In this document: in pieces, positions 27,796-36,472 of the stretch
Layout: each line of letters begins with the position of its first letter
How positions within the stretch are numbered: the stretch's first letter is position 1
NCBI GenBank assembly: GCA_902523635.1
Contig: CABZAE010000001.1
Coordinates: forward strand, 124,001 to 188,000
Length of the DNA: 64,000 nt
Origin: an uncultured Bacteroidota bacterium
Lineage (GTDB): Bacteria; Bacteroidota; Bacteroidia; Flavobacteriales; Flavobacteriaceae
Reading direction: 5' to 3'
Position numbers and translations under genes: made by a program
The notes under the pieces: generated by a model
The model's database searches: none
Told to the model about the DNA's origin: nothing
Seen by the model: only the letters and a program-made list of their open reading frames with translations

Positions 27796-28707
27796 TTAAT
27801 TGTTTTTTTCAACTTGTTTATTGAATGTACTTTCAAAAATTTTATCAGCATTTGAGGTTTCAAAACCATCACGACGATGTTCTTGTTTTAAAAATTTTTT
27901 TTGAATAGACTGAAACTCGGGTAAAACTTTTCTCTCTGCAAATTCTACGTAGCTTCCCGAGATCCATTTTTTCTCGTTTTTTGCAAATTTTGCTTTGATC
28001 TTATTGGCAACAGAGCTACTTTGAAGTAACAAACCATCTCTGCTTTTCTTTATCACTCCACCAGAGTCATTAAGTATTATTCCCAAACCTTCCACAAGTT
28101 TATTAAACTTTTTGAGTGTGTTGTATTCATTACATAATTCATGAACACTTATAGTGTAATGGTTCAAATAGTATCGATTATAGATAACCCAAGATGCGTA
28201 TTCACTTTCTTTTAAAAGTAAGTTATAATCCTTTAAAGTAGGTAAGTTCCAAAGTGGACTACTTAAAAATTCTGTAACTTCATTAGAATTATCGAGGTCA
28301 AGTCTGTCAACTGGATCAGAACAAACTTTATCAGTGTATTTGTAGATTATTTGTTGAGTTTTTTTAGATAATTCATTAACTCGAAGTTCACTAATGAAAA
28401 TTCTTGGCATATTTTTTTGGGAGTGTGAGTACCAGAAAGCATTCAATTTTTTTTTCTCAAATGAATAAAAATCTCGTTTGGTGTAGCCGTGGTGTAAAAA
28501 AATTTTTTCAAAAGATTTTATACCAAGATTTTTAACTCCCATAGTTCGAAAAGCAATGTGATCATTTATGATGTCGTGTTGACTTTTAATAATGTTTTTT
28601 TTTATTAATGCATTAGTTATTTTTTTTACGTCAGGAACTCTTTCAGAGTAAGTTTTGAAAAGTGATTTTAAAATTTTATGAATGGTTTTTTTTTCTTTAA
28701 ATATCAT
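27796..28707 (-). CDS. 2-oxoadipate dioxygenase/decarboxylase (DUF1338, HglS-like)
   Basis: This 303-residue protein matches the DUF1338 family. HglS members are Fe(II) enzymes that convert 2-oxoadipate to D-2-hydroxyglutarate with loss of CO2. The metal-binding segment NDHIAFRT is present near residue 45, NHYTISVHEL further on, and a glutamate in YVEFAERK near the end. It is shorter than the roughly 450-residue Pseudomonas enzyme. The start overlaps the stop of the dehydrogenase gene upstream by 4 bases (ATGA), and the ALDH7 gene follows after 2 bases. That context strongly supports a step in lysine breakdown. Confidence 0.85.
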   Translation of the reverse strand: MIFKEKKTIHKILKSLFKTYSERVPDVKKITNALIKKNIIKSQHDIINDHIAFRTMGVKNLGIKSFEKIFLHHGYTKRDFYSFEKKKLNAFWYSHSQKNMPRIFISELRVNELSKKTQQIIYKYTDKVCSDPVDRLDLDNSNEVTEFLSSPLWNLPTLKDYNLLLKESEYASWVIYNRYYLNHYTISVHELCNEYNTLKKFNKLVEGLGIILNDSGGVIKKSRDGLLLQSSSVANKIKAKFAKNEKKWISGSYVEFAERKVLPEFQSIQKKFLKQEHRRDGFETSNADKIFESTFNKQVEKNN

Positions 28708-29777
28708 TTTTTAAAGTTATTTAAAAATAATTTGCCAGATTCGGTTTTCAAAAATTCTGAGTATGCTATTTCTTCCTGCTTAATAAAACCCTTTGAGGGA
28801 ATTTTACCTGAGGCTACCATTTCAATAACACCTACTACTGATGCTGCTGTAGTCCAAGATATTGCTCTCCATTTTTTTCCCTGTATTTTCAATGGATAAT
28901 AAGCCTTAAAAAATTCACTGCGAGATATTTTTTTCTTTTTCCATCCCTCAACAACCGCATAAACATATACAACATCATCATCGACAGGAGGCTTTGCATT
29001 ACTCAAAATTTTTTCGAGTTGATCTTTATCATTTTTTAAAATTAACTCGTACATTAAAAATCTCATAAGTTTCCCATGGCCTGGGTATCTAATGGTTTTG
29101 TAATTTAAGGTATCTAATTTTCCTTCAAACGTATCACACATGGTCCCCAAACCACCCGAAGTAGTAAACGCTTCAAATTCTTGTCCTTCAATATTAATGT
29201 GCTCAAAACCATCAAGAGAGGGGACTTTTTTTTTAATTCCATTTTGTATTACTTCTGCATCATTTAAATATTCATTGATTACACCATGTGGTGACCAAGT
29301 AAAAGAGTATGCCAATTGGCCATTAGGGTATCTTGGTAACGCTCCAACTCTTAATTCAATGTCTCTAAGTTCATCAAAACTTTTGGTTAGTTCGCTTCCA
29401 ATTATACCAATTAATCCTGGTGCTAAGCCACATTGTGGTGCCATAACTTTTTCAGATGATTTACTTAATTCTTGTATGTATTTTGTTGTTTCAACATCCT
29501 CAGTCAAGTCAAAGTAGTGCATGCTCAAATCATGAGCAATTTTTGCAATGCCCCTATTCATAAAAAAAGGAAGTGCTGAAACAACAGCGTCATAATCTTT
29601 CATAATTAAATACATTTTTTCTGAATTTGAAACATCAGCCTTGATTGTTTCATAAGGAAGCTTGTAATTGTAATGTGGTTCCTTTTGATCGATACCTGTT
29701 ACCGAAAAGTTTTCGGATAAAAGTGTGCCAACTAACGAACCAACCTTGCCAAGACCTAAAACTAAAATTTCTTTCAT
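28704..29777 (-). CDS. Saccharopine dehydrogenase / lysine 6-dehydrogenase family protein
   Basis: This NAD(P)-dependent dehydrogenase of 357 residues has the Rossmann motif LGLGKVGSLVGTLL at the N-terminus, PQCGLAPGLIGIIGSEL near residue 115 and TIRYPGHGKLMRFL near residue 235. These features are shared by saccharopine dehydrogenase (glutamate-forming) and lysine 6-dehydrogenase. Both produce 2-aminoadipate semialdehyde. There is no lysine-ketoglutarate reductase domain in the protein or nearby, which slightly favours direct lysine oxidation. It is the first gene of the three-gene operon; the product would pass to the ALDH7 enzyme. It is divergent from the esterase at 29879. Confidence 0.87.
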   Translation of the reverse strand: MKEILVLGLGKVGSLVGTLLSENFSVTGIDQKEPHYNYKLPYETIKADVSNSEKMYLIMKDYDAVVSALPFFMNRGIAKIAHDLSMHYFDLTEDVETTKYIQELSKSSEKVMAPQCGLAPGLIGIIGSELTKSFDELRDIELRVGALPRYPNGQLAYSFTWSPHGVINEYLNDAEVIQNGIKKKVPSLDGFEHINIEGQEFEAFTTSGGLGTMCDTFEGKLDTLNYKTIRYPGHGKLMRFLMYELILKNDKDQLEKILSNAKPPVDDDVVYVYAVVEGWKKKKISRSEFFKAYYPLKIQGKKWRAISWTTAASVVGVIEMVASGKIPSKGFIKQEEIAYSEFLKTESGKLFLNNFKK

Positions 29778-29878
29778 TTACAACAATTTGATTGCTTATT
29801 GTTATAAATATAACAATAATATAAAGTACAGTTTTAATTAATTTTTACATATCCAATATTCTATCTAAATTTACTTTA

Positions 29879-30751
29879 ATGCATTGGCTAACAATATTTC
29901 TGCTTATTATTTTTTCATGTTCCTCGTCAGATATAGATCAAAATAATCTAGATTACAATTACATATACTCTGCTACAATTCCTCAGCTAATTGAAAACAA
30001 TAATGTTGATAGGCCCTTTTGGGTTAGAGCACCCAAAAAATTAAAGAAAAATAAATATCCCATTATTTTTTTTCTTCACGGTAATGGTGGAGACGCATAC
30101 AAGTTCTATCAAAATTCAACTGAAATTGTAAATCTAATTGATGATGGCCACTTTATTGGAATTTTTCCTCAAGGTTATTTAAAAAGTTGGAACTGTGGAA
30201 ATGAGAAATCAAAAGCTGATGATGTTGTTTTTATTCAAAAAATAGTTGATTTTATAAAGCAAAATACCCTGCCTAATGATTTAATGGATTTTGACAATAT
30301 CTATGGTGTAGGAATTTCCAATGGTGCATTAATGATTAATAAAATCGCAAAAGAAACGCCGATTTTTAAAGGTATAGCTCCTATAATAAGTCAACAATCT
30401 AATTTAATTGGAAATGTTGTTACTAAAAGACCAATCTCACTTTATCAAATAAATGGTACAGATGATAATCTAATTCCAGTAGGAGGAGGTATTTCTGGAG
30501 TTGGACATGTTTTTTTGTCGGCAAAGCAAAGTGCAGAAAATTGGGCATCAAGTTCTAATTGTCAGCTTAATAATGTTATCAAAACAAATGATACGTGGGG
30601 AAACTATGAAATTGATTCTTATGCTTATCGTGATTGTGATGATAATCGCATTGTAACCTATCATTTGGTAAATGGGGCAGGCCACATTGCCAAATTTGGA
30701 CCCAATGATAAATTGTATGCAAGAATTTGGAATTTCTTTAAAGAAAATTGA
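29879..30751 (+). CDS. Secreted lipoprotein esterase, LpqC / PHB-depolymerase-like
   Basis: This 290-residue alpha/beta hydrolase has a lipoprotein signal (IIFSCSS). Visible are the oxyanion-hole HGNGGD near residue 70, the nucleophile elbow GVGISNGAL near residue 142, an aspartate in INGTDDNLIP and a histidine in NGAGHIAKFG. LpqC-type enzymes act on esters such as polyhydroxybutyrate oligomers or feruloyl groups. A second, distantly similar protein lies at 35602. Location is likely the periplasm or outer membrane surface. The polymer or ester attacked is not evident. Confidence 0.85.
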   Translation: MHWLTIFLLIIFSCSSSDIDQNNLDYNYIYSATIPQLIENNNVDRPFWVRAPKKLKKNKYPIIFFLHGNGGDAYKFYQNSTEIVNLIDDGHFIGIFPQGYLKSWNCGNEKSKADDVVFIQKIVDFIKQNTLPNDLMDFDNIYGVGISNGALMINKIAKETPIFKGIAPIISQQSNLIGNVVTKRPISLYQINGTDDNLIPVGGGISGVGHVFLSAKQSAENWASSSNCQLNNVIKTNDTWGNYEIDSYAYRDCDDNRIVTYHLVNGAGHIAKFGPNDKLYARIWNFFKEN

Positions 30752-30753
30752 AT

Positions 30754-31149
30754 TTAACTAACTTCTTTCTCAACTTTAACCCACTTATTATCTGAATCCA
30801 ATTTAAATGCACCAATGAAAACTTTGTCCCACATATCGGGCTCTATGATTGATAAAAATAAACTTTCATCCTGCTTTTGATATAGAAAGTAAATTCTACC
30901 AATATCAGGCTCAAACTTGAAGTCTGACGCGTAAACTAACTTATTCCATTCATAATTCTCAATTAGTTTTTTGTATTCATCTTTAATTTCATTGAATTTA
31001 GCTTCGAAGAATTTATTTGTTTTAAAAACCTTTTCGTTTTTCCATAAACTTATGTTTTCAGCCTTTATTGCAGGAGCCCCGACATTTGATGCGTATGGAA
31101 GCAGGTTTGGGTTATCCGCAACATTATCAGGCTTTTTCTTTTTTTTCAT
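30754..31149 (-). CDS. DUF2452 family protein
   Basis: This short protein of about 131 residues starts from ATG 31149; the track start at 31161 is upstream of a lysine-rich MKKKKKPDN start that fits the family better. It is hydrophilic, with a central stretch ASDFKFEPDIGRIYFLY and LSIIEPDMWDK, which I recognise as the DUF2452 family common in Bacteroidota. No catalytic residues are known and no signal peptide is present, so it is probably cytosolic. The stop lies 2 bases from the stop of the convergent esterase gene. Confidence 0.75.
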   Translation of the reverse strand: MKKKKKPDNVADNPNLLPYASNVGAPAIKAENISLWKNEKVFKTNKFFEAKFNEIKDEYKKLIENYEWNKLVYASDFKFEPDIGRIYFLYQKQDESLFLSIIEPDMWDKVFIGAFKLDSDNKWVKVEKEVS

Positions 31150-31258
31150 AACGATTTGCAAATATATACAACTAGATTAAAATAAAAATTTTTTATATGT
31201 TGACTTAAAAATAAATGTTGAAATATATTTCAAAATAAAGCTATATTTAGTTTCTATT

Positions 31259-31360
31259 ATGAGTAAAGAATTTATAAAACAATATATTTTTGTAGCATTA
31301 ATAGTAATTATTGGAATTTTATTAGGAATATTGATTTATCCATACATTGAAAAATTATAA
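31259..31360 (+). CDS. Very small single-pass membrane protein (33 residues)
   Basis: This ORF, below the track cutoff, starts with ATG 31259 and encodes MSKEFIKQYIFVALIVIIGI... ending YIEKL. A short charged N-terminus is followed by one hydrophobic helix of about 20 residues. The composition and clean stop are like other small flavobacterial membrane proteins, but I cannot name a family, and AT-rich DNA yields such ORFs by chance. It sits between the DUF2452 gene start and the next small ORF. Confidence 0.45.
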   Translation: MSKEFIKQYIFVALIVIIGILLGILIYPYIEKL

Positions 31361-31383
31361 ATCTGTCAGTCTATTTTTATTTA

Positions 31384-31614
31384 TTGTTGATATGGGGAAT
31401 ACCAAGCACTTACTTTCGAAGTAAGTTTAGAAAAATTGTATATAAAACAGATGATTGGAAAATAAATATCAAGCCTCTATTTATTAAAGAAATTAGAGGC
31501 TTAATTTTTAATATCTACCCAAAAAATAAGGATTACATAAAGATTAGAAATTATTACAGAGTTTATTTGTTTATATACATGATAATTTTTATTGCTTATT
31601 GCGTTGAAAACTAA
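31384..31614 (+). CDS. Small membrane-associated protein of unknown function
   Basis: This is a 76-residue ORF beginning with TTG (31384, or the next TTG at 31387). The first 50 residues are basic and aromatic (KIVYKTDDWKINIKPLF, FNIYPKNKDYIKIRNYYR), and the last 20 form a hydrophobic helix (VYLFIYMIIFIAYC). The non-random look of the basic part, and the 3-base gap to the next gene, argue that it is real. No family is recognised with certainty; absence of an ATG is the main doubt. Confidence 0.5.
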   Translation: MLIWGIPSTYFRSKFRKIVYKTDDWKINIKPLFIKEIRGLIFNIYPKNKDYIKIRNYYRVYLFIYMIIFIAYCVEN

Positions 31615-31617
31615 ATT

Positions 31618-32829
31618 ATGGCCTATAATAAGTTTGATATAATTGTGTGGGGAAGTACTGGTTTCACAGGAAAATTAGTGGTTGAATATTTGATTAATAA
31701 ATATGGTGTTTCTAAGGAATTGAATTGGGCTATAGCTGGTAGAAATATTGATAAATTAAATGCAATTAGAGCTAATTTTTTAGTTCCAAATTTACCAATT
31801 GTCGTTGCAGACTCTAATGATTTGGATAGCATTGATGAAATGACTAAGAAAGCTAATGTAATATGCACTACTGTTGGTCCTTATGCCAAGCTTGGTACTG
31901 GCTTGGTAAAAATGTGTATTAAAAATGGTACTCACTATTGTGATTTAGCTGGTGAGGTTCAGTGGATTAGAAAAATAATTGATAATTATCATTTGGAGGC
32001 CCAACAAAAGAAAATAAAAATTGTTAATTCTTGTGGTTTTGATTCTATACCCTCTGATGTAGGTGTTTATTATATTGAAAAACAACTGTCAGCTAAAAAG
32101 CAGAAACTAAAAAGTATTAATATGAGATTAGCAGGAGCTAAGGGAGGAATCAGTGGAGGAACCTATGCAAGTTTGAGTAACGTGAGAATCGAAGCTTTAA
32201 AGGACAAAAAAATATTTCAGATTTTAAAAAACCCATATGGTTTAAATCCCAAAGGTAGTATGCATGGAAACGATGAAAAAGATTTAAAAAAAATAGTTTT
32301 TGATAAAATTTCTAATAATTGGATTGCCCCTTTTGTTATGGCATCTATAAATACTAAAATTGTTAGAAGAAGTAATGCACTATCAAATTTTAAATATGGA
32401 AAAGATTTTTTGTATAGTGAGGCAACTCTCTGTGGAAAGGGATATTTTGGTATGATCAAGGCCTATTTGATTTCATTTCCCTTTTTAATTTTGACTCTGG
32501 CTAAACCAGGCACTTTTTTAAAGAAAATATTAGACTGGATTTTACCCAAACCGGGTCAAGGACCAAATAAAAAAAATCGAGAAACAGGATTTTTTAATTT
32601 TAGGTTTTATATTGAAACCAACGAAGGTGATAATAAAATTGCTACGGTAACTGGGGATATGGATCCTGGATACGGCTCAACTTCAAAAATGTTAGCCGAA
32701 TGTGCTGTGTGTCTAGCAAAAGACAATCTAGATGAACTAGGTGGGGTATTGACTCCCTCAGTTGCTATGGGAGATTTCTTGCTCGAAAGATTACAAAATT
32801 TCGCTGGAATTACTTTTAAACTTAAATAA
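31618..32829 (+). CDS. Saccharopine dehydrogenase-like oxidoreductase (trans-acting enoyl reductase type)
   Basis: This 403-residue NAD(P)-binding protein starts with FDIIVWGSTGFTGKLVVEYL, the Rossmann motif of the SCCPDH/Rv2953 family, followed by AIAGRNIDKL. SCGFDSIPSDVGVYY near residue 140 is another hallmark. Bacterial and animal members are linked to lipid metabolism (enoyl reduction in phthiocerol synthesis, or lipid droplets), not to lysine. The C-terminal part has a hydrophobic segment (YLISFPFLILTLAKPG) that may attach it to the membrane. The true substrate is unknown. It is not part of the lysine operon although a family name is shared. Confidence 0.85.
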   Translation: MAYNKFDIIVWGSTGFTGKLVVEYLINKYGVSKELNWAIAGRNIDKLNAIRANFLVPNLPIVVADSNDLDSIDEMTKKANVICTTVGPYAKLGTGLVKMCIKNGTHYCDLAGEVQWIRKIIDNYHLEAQQKKIKIVNSCGFDSIPSDVGVYYIEKQLSAKKQKLKSINMRLAGAKGGISGGTYASLSNVRIEALKDKKIFQILKNPYGLNPKGSMHGNDEKDLKKIVFDKISNNWIAPFVMASINTKIVRRSNALSNFKYGKDFLYSEATLCGKGYFGMIKAYLISFPFLILTLAKPGTFLKKILDWILPKPGQGPNKKNRETGFFNFRFYIETNEGDNKIATVTGDMDPGYGSTSKMLAECAVCLAKDNLDELGGVLTPSVAMGDFLLERLQNFAGITFKLK

Positions 32830-32836
32830 ATATGAC

Positions 32837-33643
32837 ATGAAAAAACAACTCCGAACAGTATTTTATTTTCTATTTTCCTTATTTTTTTTACTAATATTTG
32901 GAAACTTTATTTCAAAAAATATGATGCACAGTGATGATAAAAACTGGATATCAATATTTAACGGACAAGACCTAAGTGGGTGGAACATGAAGGTTAGATA
33001 TTTTGATTACGGAGATAATCATCTTAACACATTCAAGGTAGAAAATGGAAATTTAAAGGTTTCCTATGAAAATTATGATTCATTTGATGATAAGTTTGGA
33101 CACATTTTTTACACCAAAAGAAAATTTAAAAATTATCACTTGAGTCTTGAATACAAGTTTAGTGGAAAACATTTAAAAGGAGCCCCTGGTTGGTCTGTAA
33201 AAAACAGTGGGATTATGTTACATTGTCAAGATCCTTCAACCATGTTAATTGATCAGGAATTCCCCGTAAGTGCTGAAGTGCAATTACTTGGTGGATTAAA
33301 TAAAGGTGAAAGAACAACAGCTAATGTATGCAGCCCTGGAACGGATGTTGATATCGATAATAAACTAGCAAAAAAACATTGTAATAATTCCAATTCAAGA
33401 ACATTCCACAATGATGACTGGGTAAAAGTTGAAGTTATTGTTAATTCTAATAAAAAAGTTCAACACATTGTTGAGGGTGATACAGTACTTTCATACACTA
33501 ATATCAAGGTTGGAGGTAACAAGGTTCCATCTAATTACTTAGTCAAAATTGGTGAATCAATATACGAGGGATATATTTCATTGCAATCTGAGGGACATCC
33601 AGTTGAATTCAGAAATATAAAAATAAAAGAAATTGACTTTTAA
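32837..33643 (+). CDS. Secreted DUF1080 protein (3-keto-disaccharide hydrolase-like)
   Basis: This 268-residue protein starts from ATG 32837; the track start lies inside the previous gene. A basic N-terminus and a hydrophobic segment (FLFSLFFLLIFGNF) form a signal peptide or anchor. The mature part opens with WISIFNGQDLSGWNMK, the signature of DUF1080, a concanavalin-like beta-sandwich domain found in many Bacteroidota and Planctomycetes proteins. Some members hydrolyse 3-keto-glycosides. EVQLLGGLNKGERTT and GYISLQSEGHPVEFRNIKI are typical core segments. It follows the preceding gene by 7 bases. Confidence 0.9.
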   Translation: MKKQLRTVFYFLFSLFFLLIFGNFISKNMMHSDDKNWISIFNGQDLSGWNMKVRYFDYGDNHLNTFKVENGNLKVSYENYDSFDDKFGHIFYTKRKFKNYHLSLEYKFSGKHLKGAPGWSVKNSGIMLHCQDPSTMLIDQEFPVSAEVQLLGGLNKGERTTANVCSPGTDVDIDNKLAKKHCNNSNSRTFHNDDWVKVEVIVNSNKKVQHIVEGDTVLSYTNIKVGGNKVPSNYLVKIGESIYEGYISLQSEGHPVEFRNIKIKEIDF

Positions 33644-33691
33644 AATATCAAATTTTGCGGAATATTAATTTTATGTAATAATTATAATCGT

Positions 33692-34432
33692 CTATTTGTC
33701 TCTCTCTAGATTGTAAAGATCAAGATCAATATCATCAATACCTTCTTTGTCAAATGGATACTCCATTTGATCTTGTATATTGTATAGTGATATTAAAATA
33801 AATTGACTTAAAACAACTATAAAATAGGTTAGGTAGGGAGGATTTTCAATACCAATTTTATTTATAATGGTAGGGGTGTAAATTAGAGGAAATATGTAAA
33901 CAAAAATTAGACAGTATGCTTTTAAACTTATTGGGGTGCGGTGCGTGTGGATTCCTACAAGATTATCTGCACTATCATAAGTGTCTTTTAAAAATCTGGA
34001 GACCTTTTGTAAGGTGCCACCGCCAATAATATCCCTTTTAGATAACAAAAAACTATAAAGCTCTTCGATGTTTTTATCATGAGACTTTGTTGTGCTAACT
34101 ACATCACTTAAGTAATCAATTAAACCTTGGCTACATTTGTATATTAAGTCCTTTGTGGTTTTAATATCTTTTTCTTCTAATTTTGACCCCTTAACGATAT
34201 TTTCAACAGTTTTTAAACTTCCCCTAAAGAGACTTAGGTGTTCCAAGGCTTTTTCTCTTCTTCGAAAAGCACCTCTAATTGTAAATACCAGAGGGAATAT
34301 TATAGCTATACTAATTAGTGTTAAATCAATATTGTAAGTAATTGAAAACTTGTATGAAATCAAGGTAACCAAGAAAGAAATGAAAACAGCAATGAGAGTT
34401 TTTCTATTTAAAATTACAAGGTAACTTGACAT
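33692..34432 (-). CDS. Membrane protein of unknown function, four predicted transmembrane segments
   Basis: The 246-residue protein has two hydrophobic helices near the N-terminus (about residues 10-28 and 35-55), a central soluble, basic-helical region of about 100 residues, and two more helices (about 165-190 and 200-220). The tail is acidic (EGIDDIDLDLYNLERDK). The layout loosely recalls bestrophin-like channels, but no signature is clear. It is monocistronic by position and divergent from the CotH-like gene. Function unknown. Confidence 0.7.
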   Translation of the reverse strand: MSSYLVILNRKTLIAVFISFLVTLISYKFSITYNIDLTLISIAIIFPLVFTIRGAFRRREKALEHLSLFRGSLKTVENIVKGSKLEEKDIKTTKDLIYKCSQGLIDYLSDVVSTTKSHDKNIEELYSFLLSKRDIIGGGTLQKVSRFLKDTYDSADNLVGIHTHRTPISLKAYCLIFVYIFPLIYTPTIINKIGIENPPYLTYFIVVLSQFILISLYNIQDQMEYPFDKEGIDDIDLDLYNLERDK

Positions 34433-34499
34433 TTAAAAATATTTTATTACATTTCGAATAATAAACGAAAATATAAAAAAAATTCTACACTAAATTATT

Positions 34500-35522
34500 A
34501 TGAAAAAGTTAATCAACTCAATTATTTCCTTTTTAATTTTCTTTATCGGTTTTTCTCAAAAGGAACTAGATTCAGATCAATTTTACGCTGACCAAACTCC
34601 GATGGAAATTAAACTAAACTATTCTAACAAAAGCATGAAGAAAAATACAAATGACTCAATTTATGTTAAAACAGATTTAGCTTATAATTACCAAAATGAA
34701 TGGAAAAGTATACCAGTTGAGCTGAGAGCTCGAGGTAATTTTAGAAGAGCAAAGTGTTATTTTCCACCTATAAAAATGAAAATTAAAAAAAGTAATTATA
34801 AAAACACCATTTTTGATGGTAACAAAAAGATGAAGCTTGTTTTACCGTGTAGGACTGATGATGAAAAAAATGATAACATTTTAAAAGAATATCTTGCTTA
34901 TAAGGTCTATGAGTTAGTTTCACCATATCACTTCAAAACCAGGAGAGTTAATATAGAATTTACTGAGCCAAAAGGAAAAAAAGAAAAAAAATATTCTTTA
35001 AAAGGTTTTTTAATTGAAGACGATAGTAAATTAGAGAAAAGATTTGGTGGTAGAGTTGTAGAACAATTTGTTCATCCACTAGCTATGGACGGAGCAGGCT
35101 CAGTCCAACACGCAATTTTTCAATACATGATCGGTAACACTGACTTCTCTGTTGCATACCAGCATAATGGTAAATTATTGTATAATGCTGAAAAGAAGTT
35201 TATCCCTCTTCCATACGATTTTGACATGACAGGATGGGTGGATCCCAGTTATGGTTTTGGAAACCCAACACTTAATTTAAGCTCCCTGACTGAACGTCAA
35301 TACAGAGGATTCAAAAGGGATACAGAATTAATGAATGAAATTAGAGATCAGTTTTTAACAAAAAAGGATCAAATCATTTCTATTGTTAATTCGATGAAGT
35401 CTGAATTTGACAATGAATCAGCATTTGACGAAATGAATGAATTTATGATGAGCTTTTTTTCTATTATTGAGGATGATAATAAATTCAACAAGGAAATTGT
35501 TGCTCAGGCAAGAACAAAATAA
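34500..35522 (+). CDS. Secreted protein, CotH-kinase-like in layout
   Basis: This 340-residue protein has a signal peptide ending GFSQ. The core has a nucleotide-kinase-like order of motifs: VELRARGNFRR near residue 80, MKLVLPCRTDDEKNDNILKE, and FIPLPYDFDMTGWVD near residue 238, whose DFD could bind metal. That order resembles CotH-type atypical kinases, in which a glycine/arginine-rich start is followed by a catalytic DxD-like segment. I offer this as inference, not a firm assignment. A near-consensus -7 element (TACATTTC) lies about 45 bases upstream. Confidence 0.6.
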   Translation: MKKLINSIISFLIFFIGFSQKELDSDQFYADQTPMEIKLNYSNKSMKKNTNDSIYVKTDLAYNYQNEWKSIPVELRARGNFRRAKCYFPPIKMKIKKSNYKNTIFDGNKKMKLVLPCRTDDEKNDNILKEYLAYKVYELVSPYHFKTRRVNIEFTEPKGKKEKKYSLKGFLIEDDSKLEKRFGGRVVEQFVHPLAMDGAGSVQHAIFQYMIGNTDFSVAYQHNGKLLYNAEKKFIPLPYDFDMTGWVDPSYGFGNPTLNLSSLTERQYRGFKRDTELMNEIRDQFLTKKDQIISIVNSMKSEFDNESAFDEMNEFMMSFFSIIEDDNKFNKEIVAQARTK

Positions 35523-35601
35523 ATAACTTTATAATTCTGATTTTCATTTATTCAAATTTGTTTTACTCAATTTTTAAATTCTTTTTTGTTTTTAGTTTTA
35601 T

Positions 35602-36471
35602 ATGAGAGGTGTTTTCATAAATGTAATAATATTTGTAGTCTTAGTTTCATGTAAAACTGTTGAGGAAAATGGATCATTTGTCAATGGGGTTACAAATCAA
35701 ATAATCAATCATGATGGCTCTGATAGGGAGTATATTCAATATATTCCTAGTGATTATGATGGATCTGAGAAATTACCGTTACTAATTAATTTTCATGGAT
35801 TTGGAGGACAGGCAAGAGGCCACATGCAGGCTGCTGATTTGAGAAGTTTAGCCGAATCAAATGGTTTTGTATTGGTTTACCCTCAAGGAAGTGATTTAAA
35901 TGGCTTCTCCCACTGGAATGCAGCCCTGAAGGGCGGAGACAATAAAAGTGATGTGGATGACTTGGGATTTATTGAGGCTTTAATAAATAAATTAATATCC
36001 CAGAATTTAATTGATGATGAAAGAGTGTATGCGATAGGATACTCAAATGGTGGAATGATGAGTTATGCTTTAGGATGTTACAAAAGCAATTTAATTGCTG
36101 CTATTGGTTCGGTTTCAGGTTACATGCTTCAAAATGATTGTACTCCATCGCATTCGATTCCACTTATAAAACTTCACGGAACTAATGATTATTATGATGG
36201 TGGAGGAGTTTACAATTCTGTAGAATTTGTTGTTAATTTTTGGAAAAATTTTAATAATATCAGTGCAGATCCTTTAATAGACTCTTATAATGATAATGGT
36301 ATGTTAATTGAAAAATATAGTTACAGAAATGATAGTAATATTTTAGTTGAACATTACAAAGTTAATGATGGCGATCATGTATGGTTTGATTTTAATTATA
36401 AGGGGAAAAAAACAAATGAAATAATTTGGGACTTTTTCTCACAGTTTGATATTGAGGGCTACAGAAATTAA
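35602..36471 (+). CDS. Secreted lipoprotein esterase, LpqC / PHB-depolymerase family
   Basis: This 289-residue lipoprotein (lipobox LVSCK) is an alpha/beta hydrolase. HGFGGQARGH is the oxyanion-hole region near residue 67, DERVYAIGYSNGGMMSYALG holds the nucleophilic serine near residue 145, and KLHGTNDYYDGGG and NDGDHVWF supply the likely aspartate and histidine. The family hydrolyses short-chain polyesters or feruloyl-type esters outside the cytoplasm. It is similar in plan to the protein at 29879, but its motifs are closer to the canonical family. Its stop is 1 base from that of the convergent DUF4920 gene. Confidence 0.9.
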   Translation: MRGVFINVIIFVVLVSCKTVEENGSFVNGVTNQIINHDGSDREYIQYIPSDYDGSEKLPLLINFHGFGGQARGHMQAADLRSLAESNGFVLVYPQGSDLNGFSHWNAALKGGDNKSDVDDLGFIEALINKLISQNLIDDERVYAIGYSNGGMMSYALGCYKSNLIAAIGSVSGYMLQNDCTPSHSIPLIKLHGTNDYYDGGGVYNSVEFVVNFWKNFNNISADPLIDSYNDNGMLIEKYSYRNDSNILVEHYKVNDGDHVWFDFNYKGKKTNEIIWDFFSQFDIEGYRN

Positions 36472-36472
36472 C

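Noticed and set aside
29140-29517. 125-residue plus-strand ORF
   Set aside because: Antisense shadow of the saccharopine/lysine dehydrogenase-like gene, with no family features.
31618-32829. Second lysine-pathway saccharopine dehydrogenase
   Set aside because: The GSTGFTG start and the SCGFDSIPSDVG segment match the SCCPDH/trans-acting enoyl reductase branch, and the gene is outside the lysine operon.
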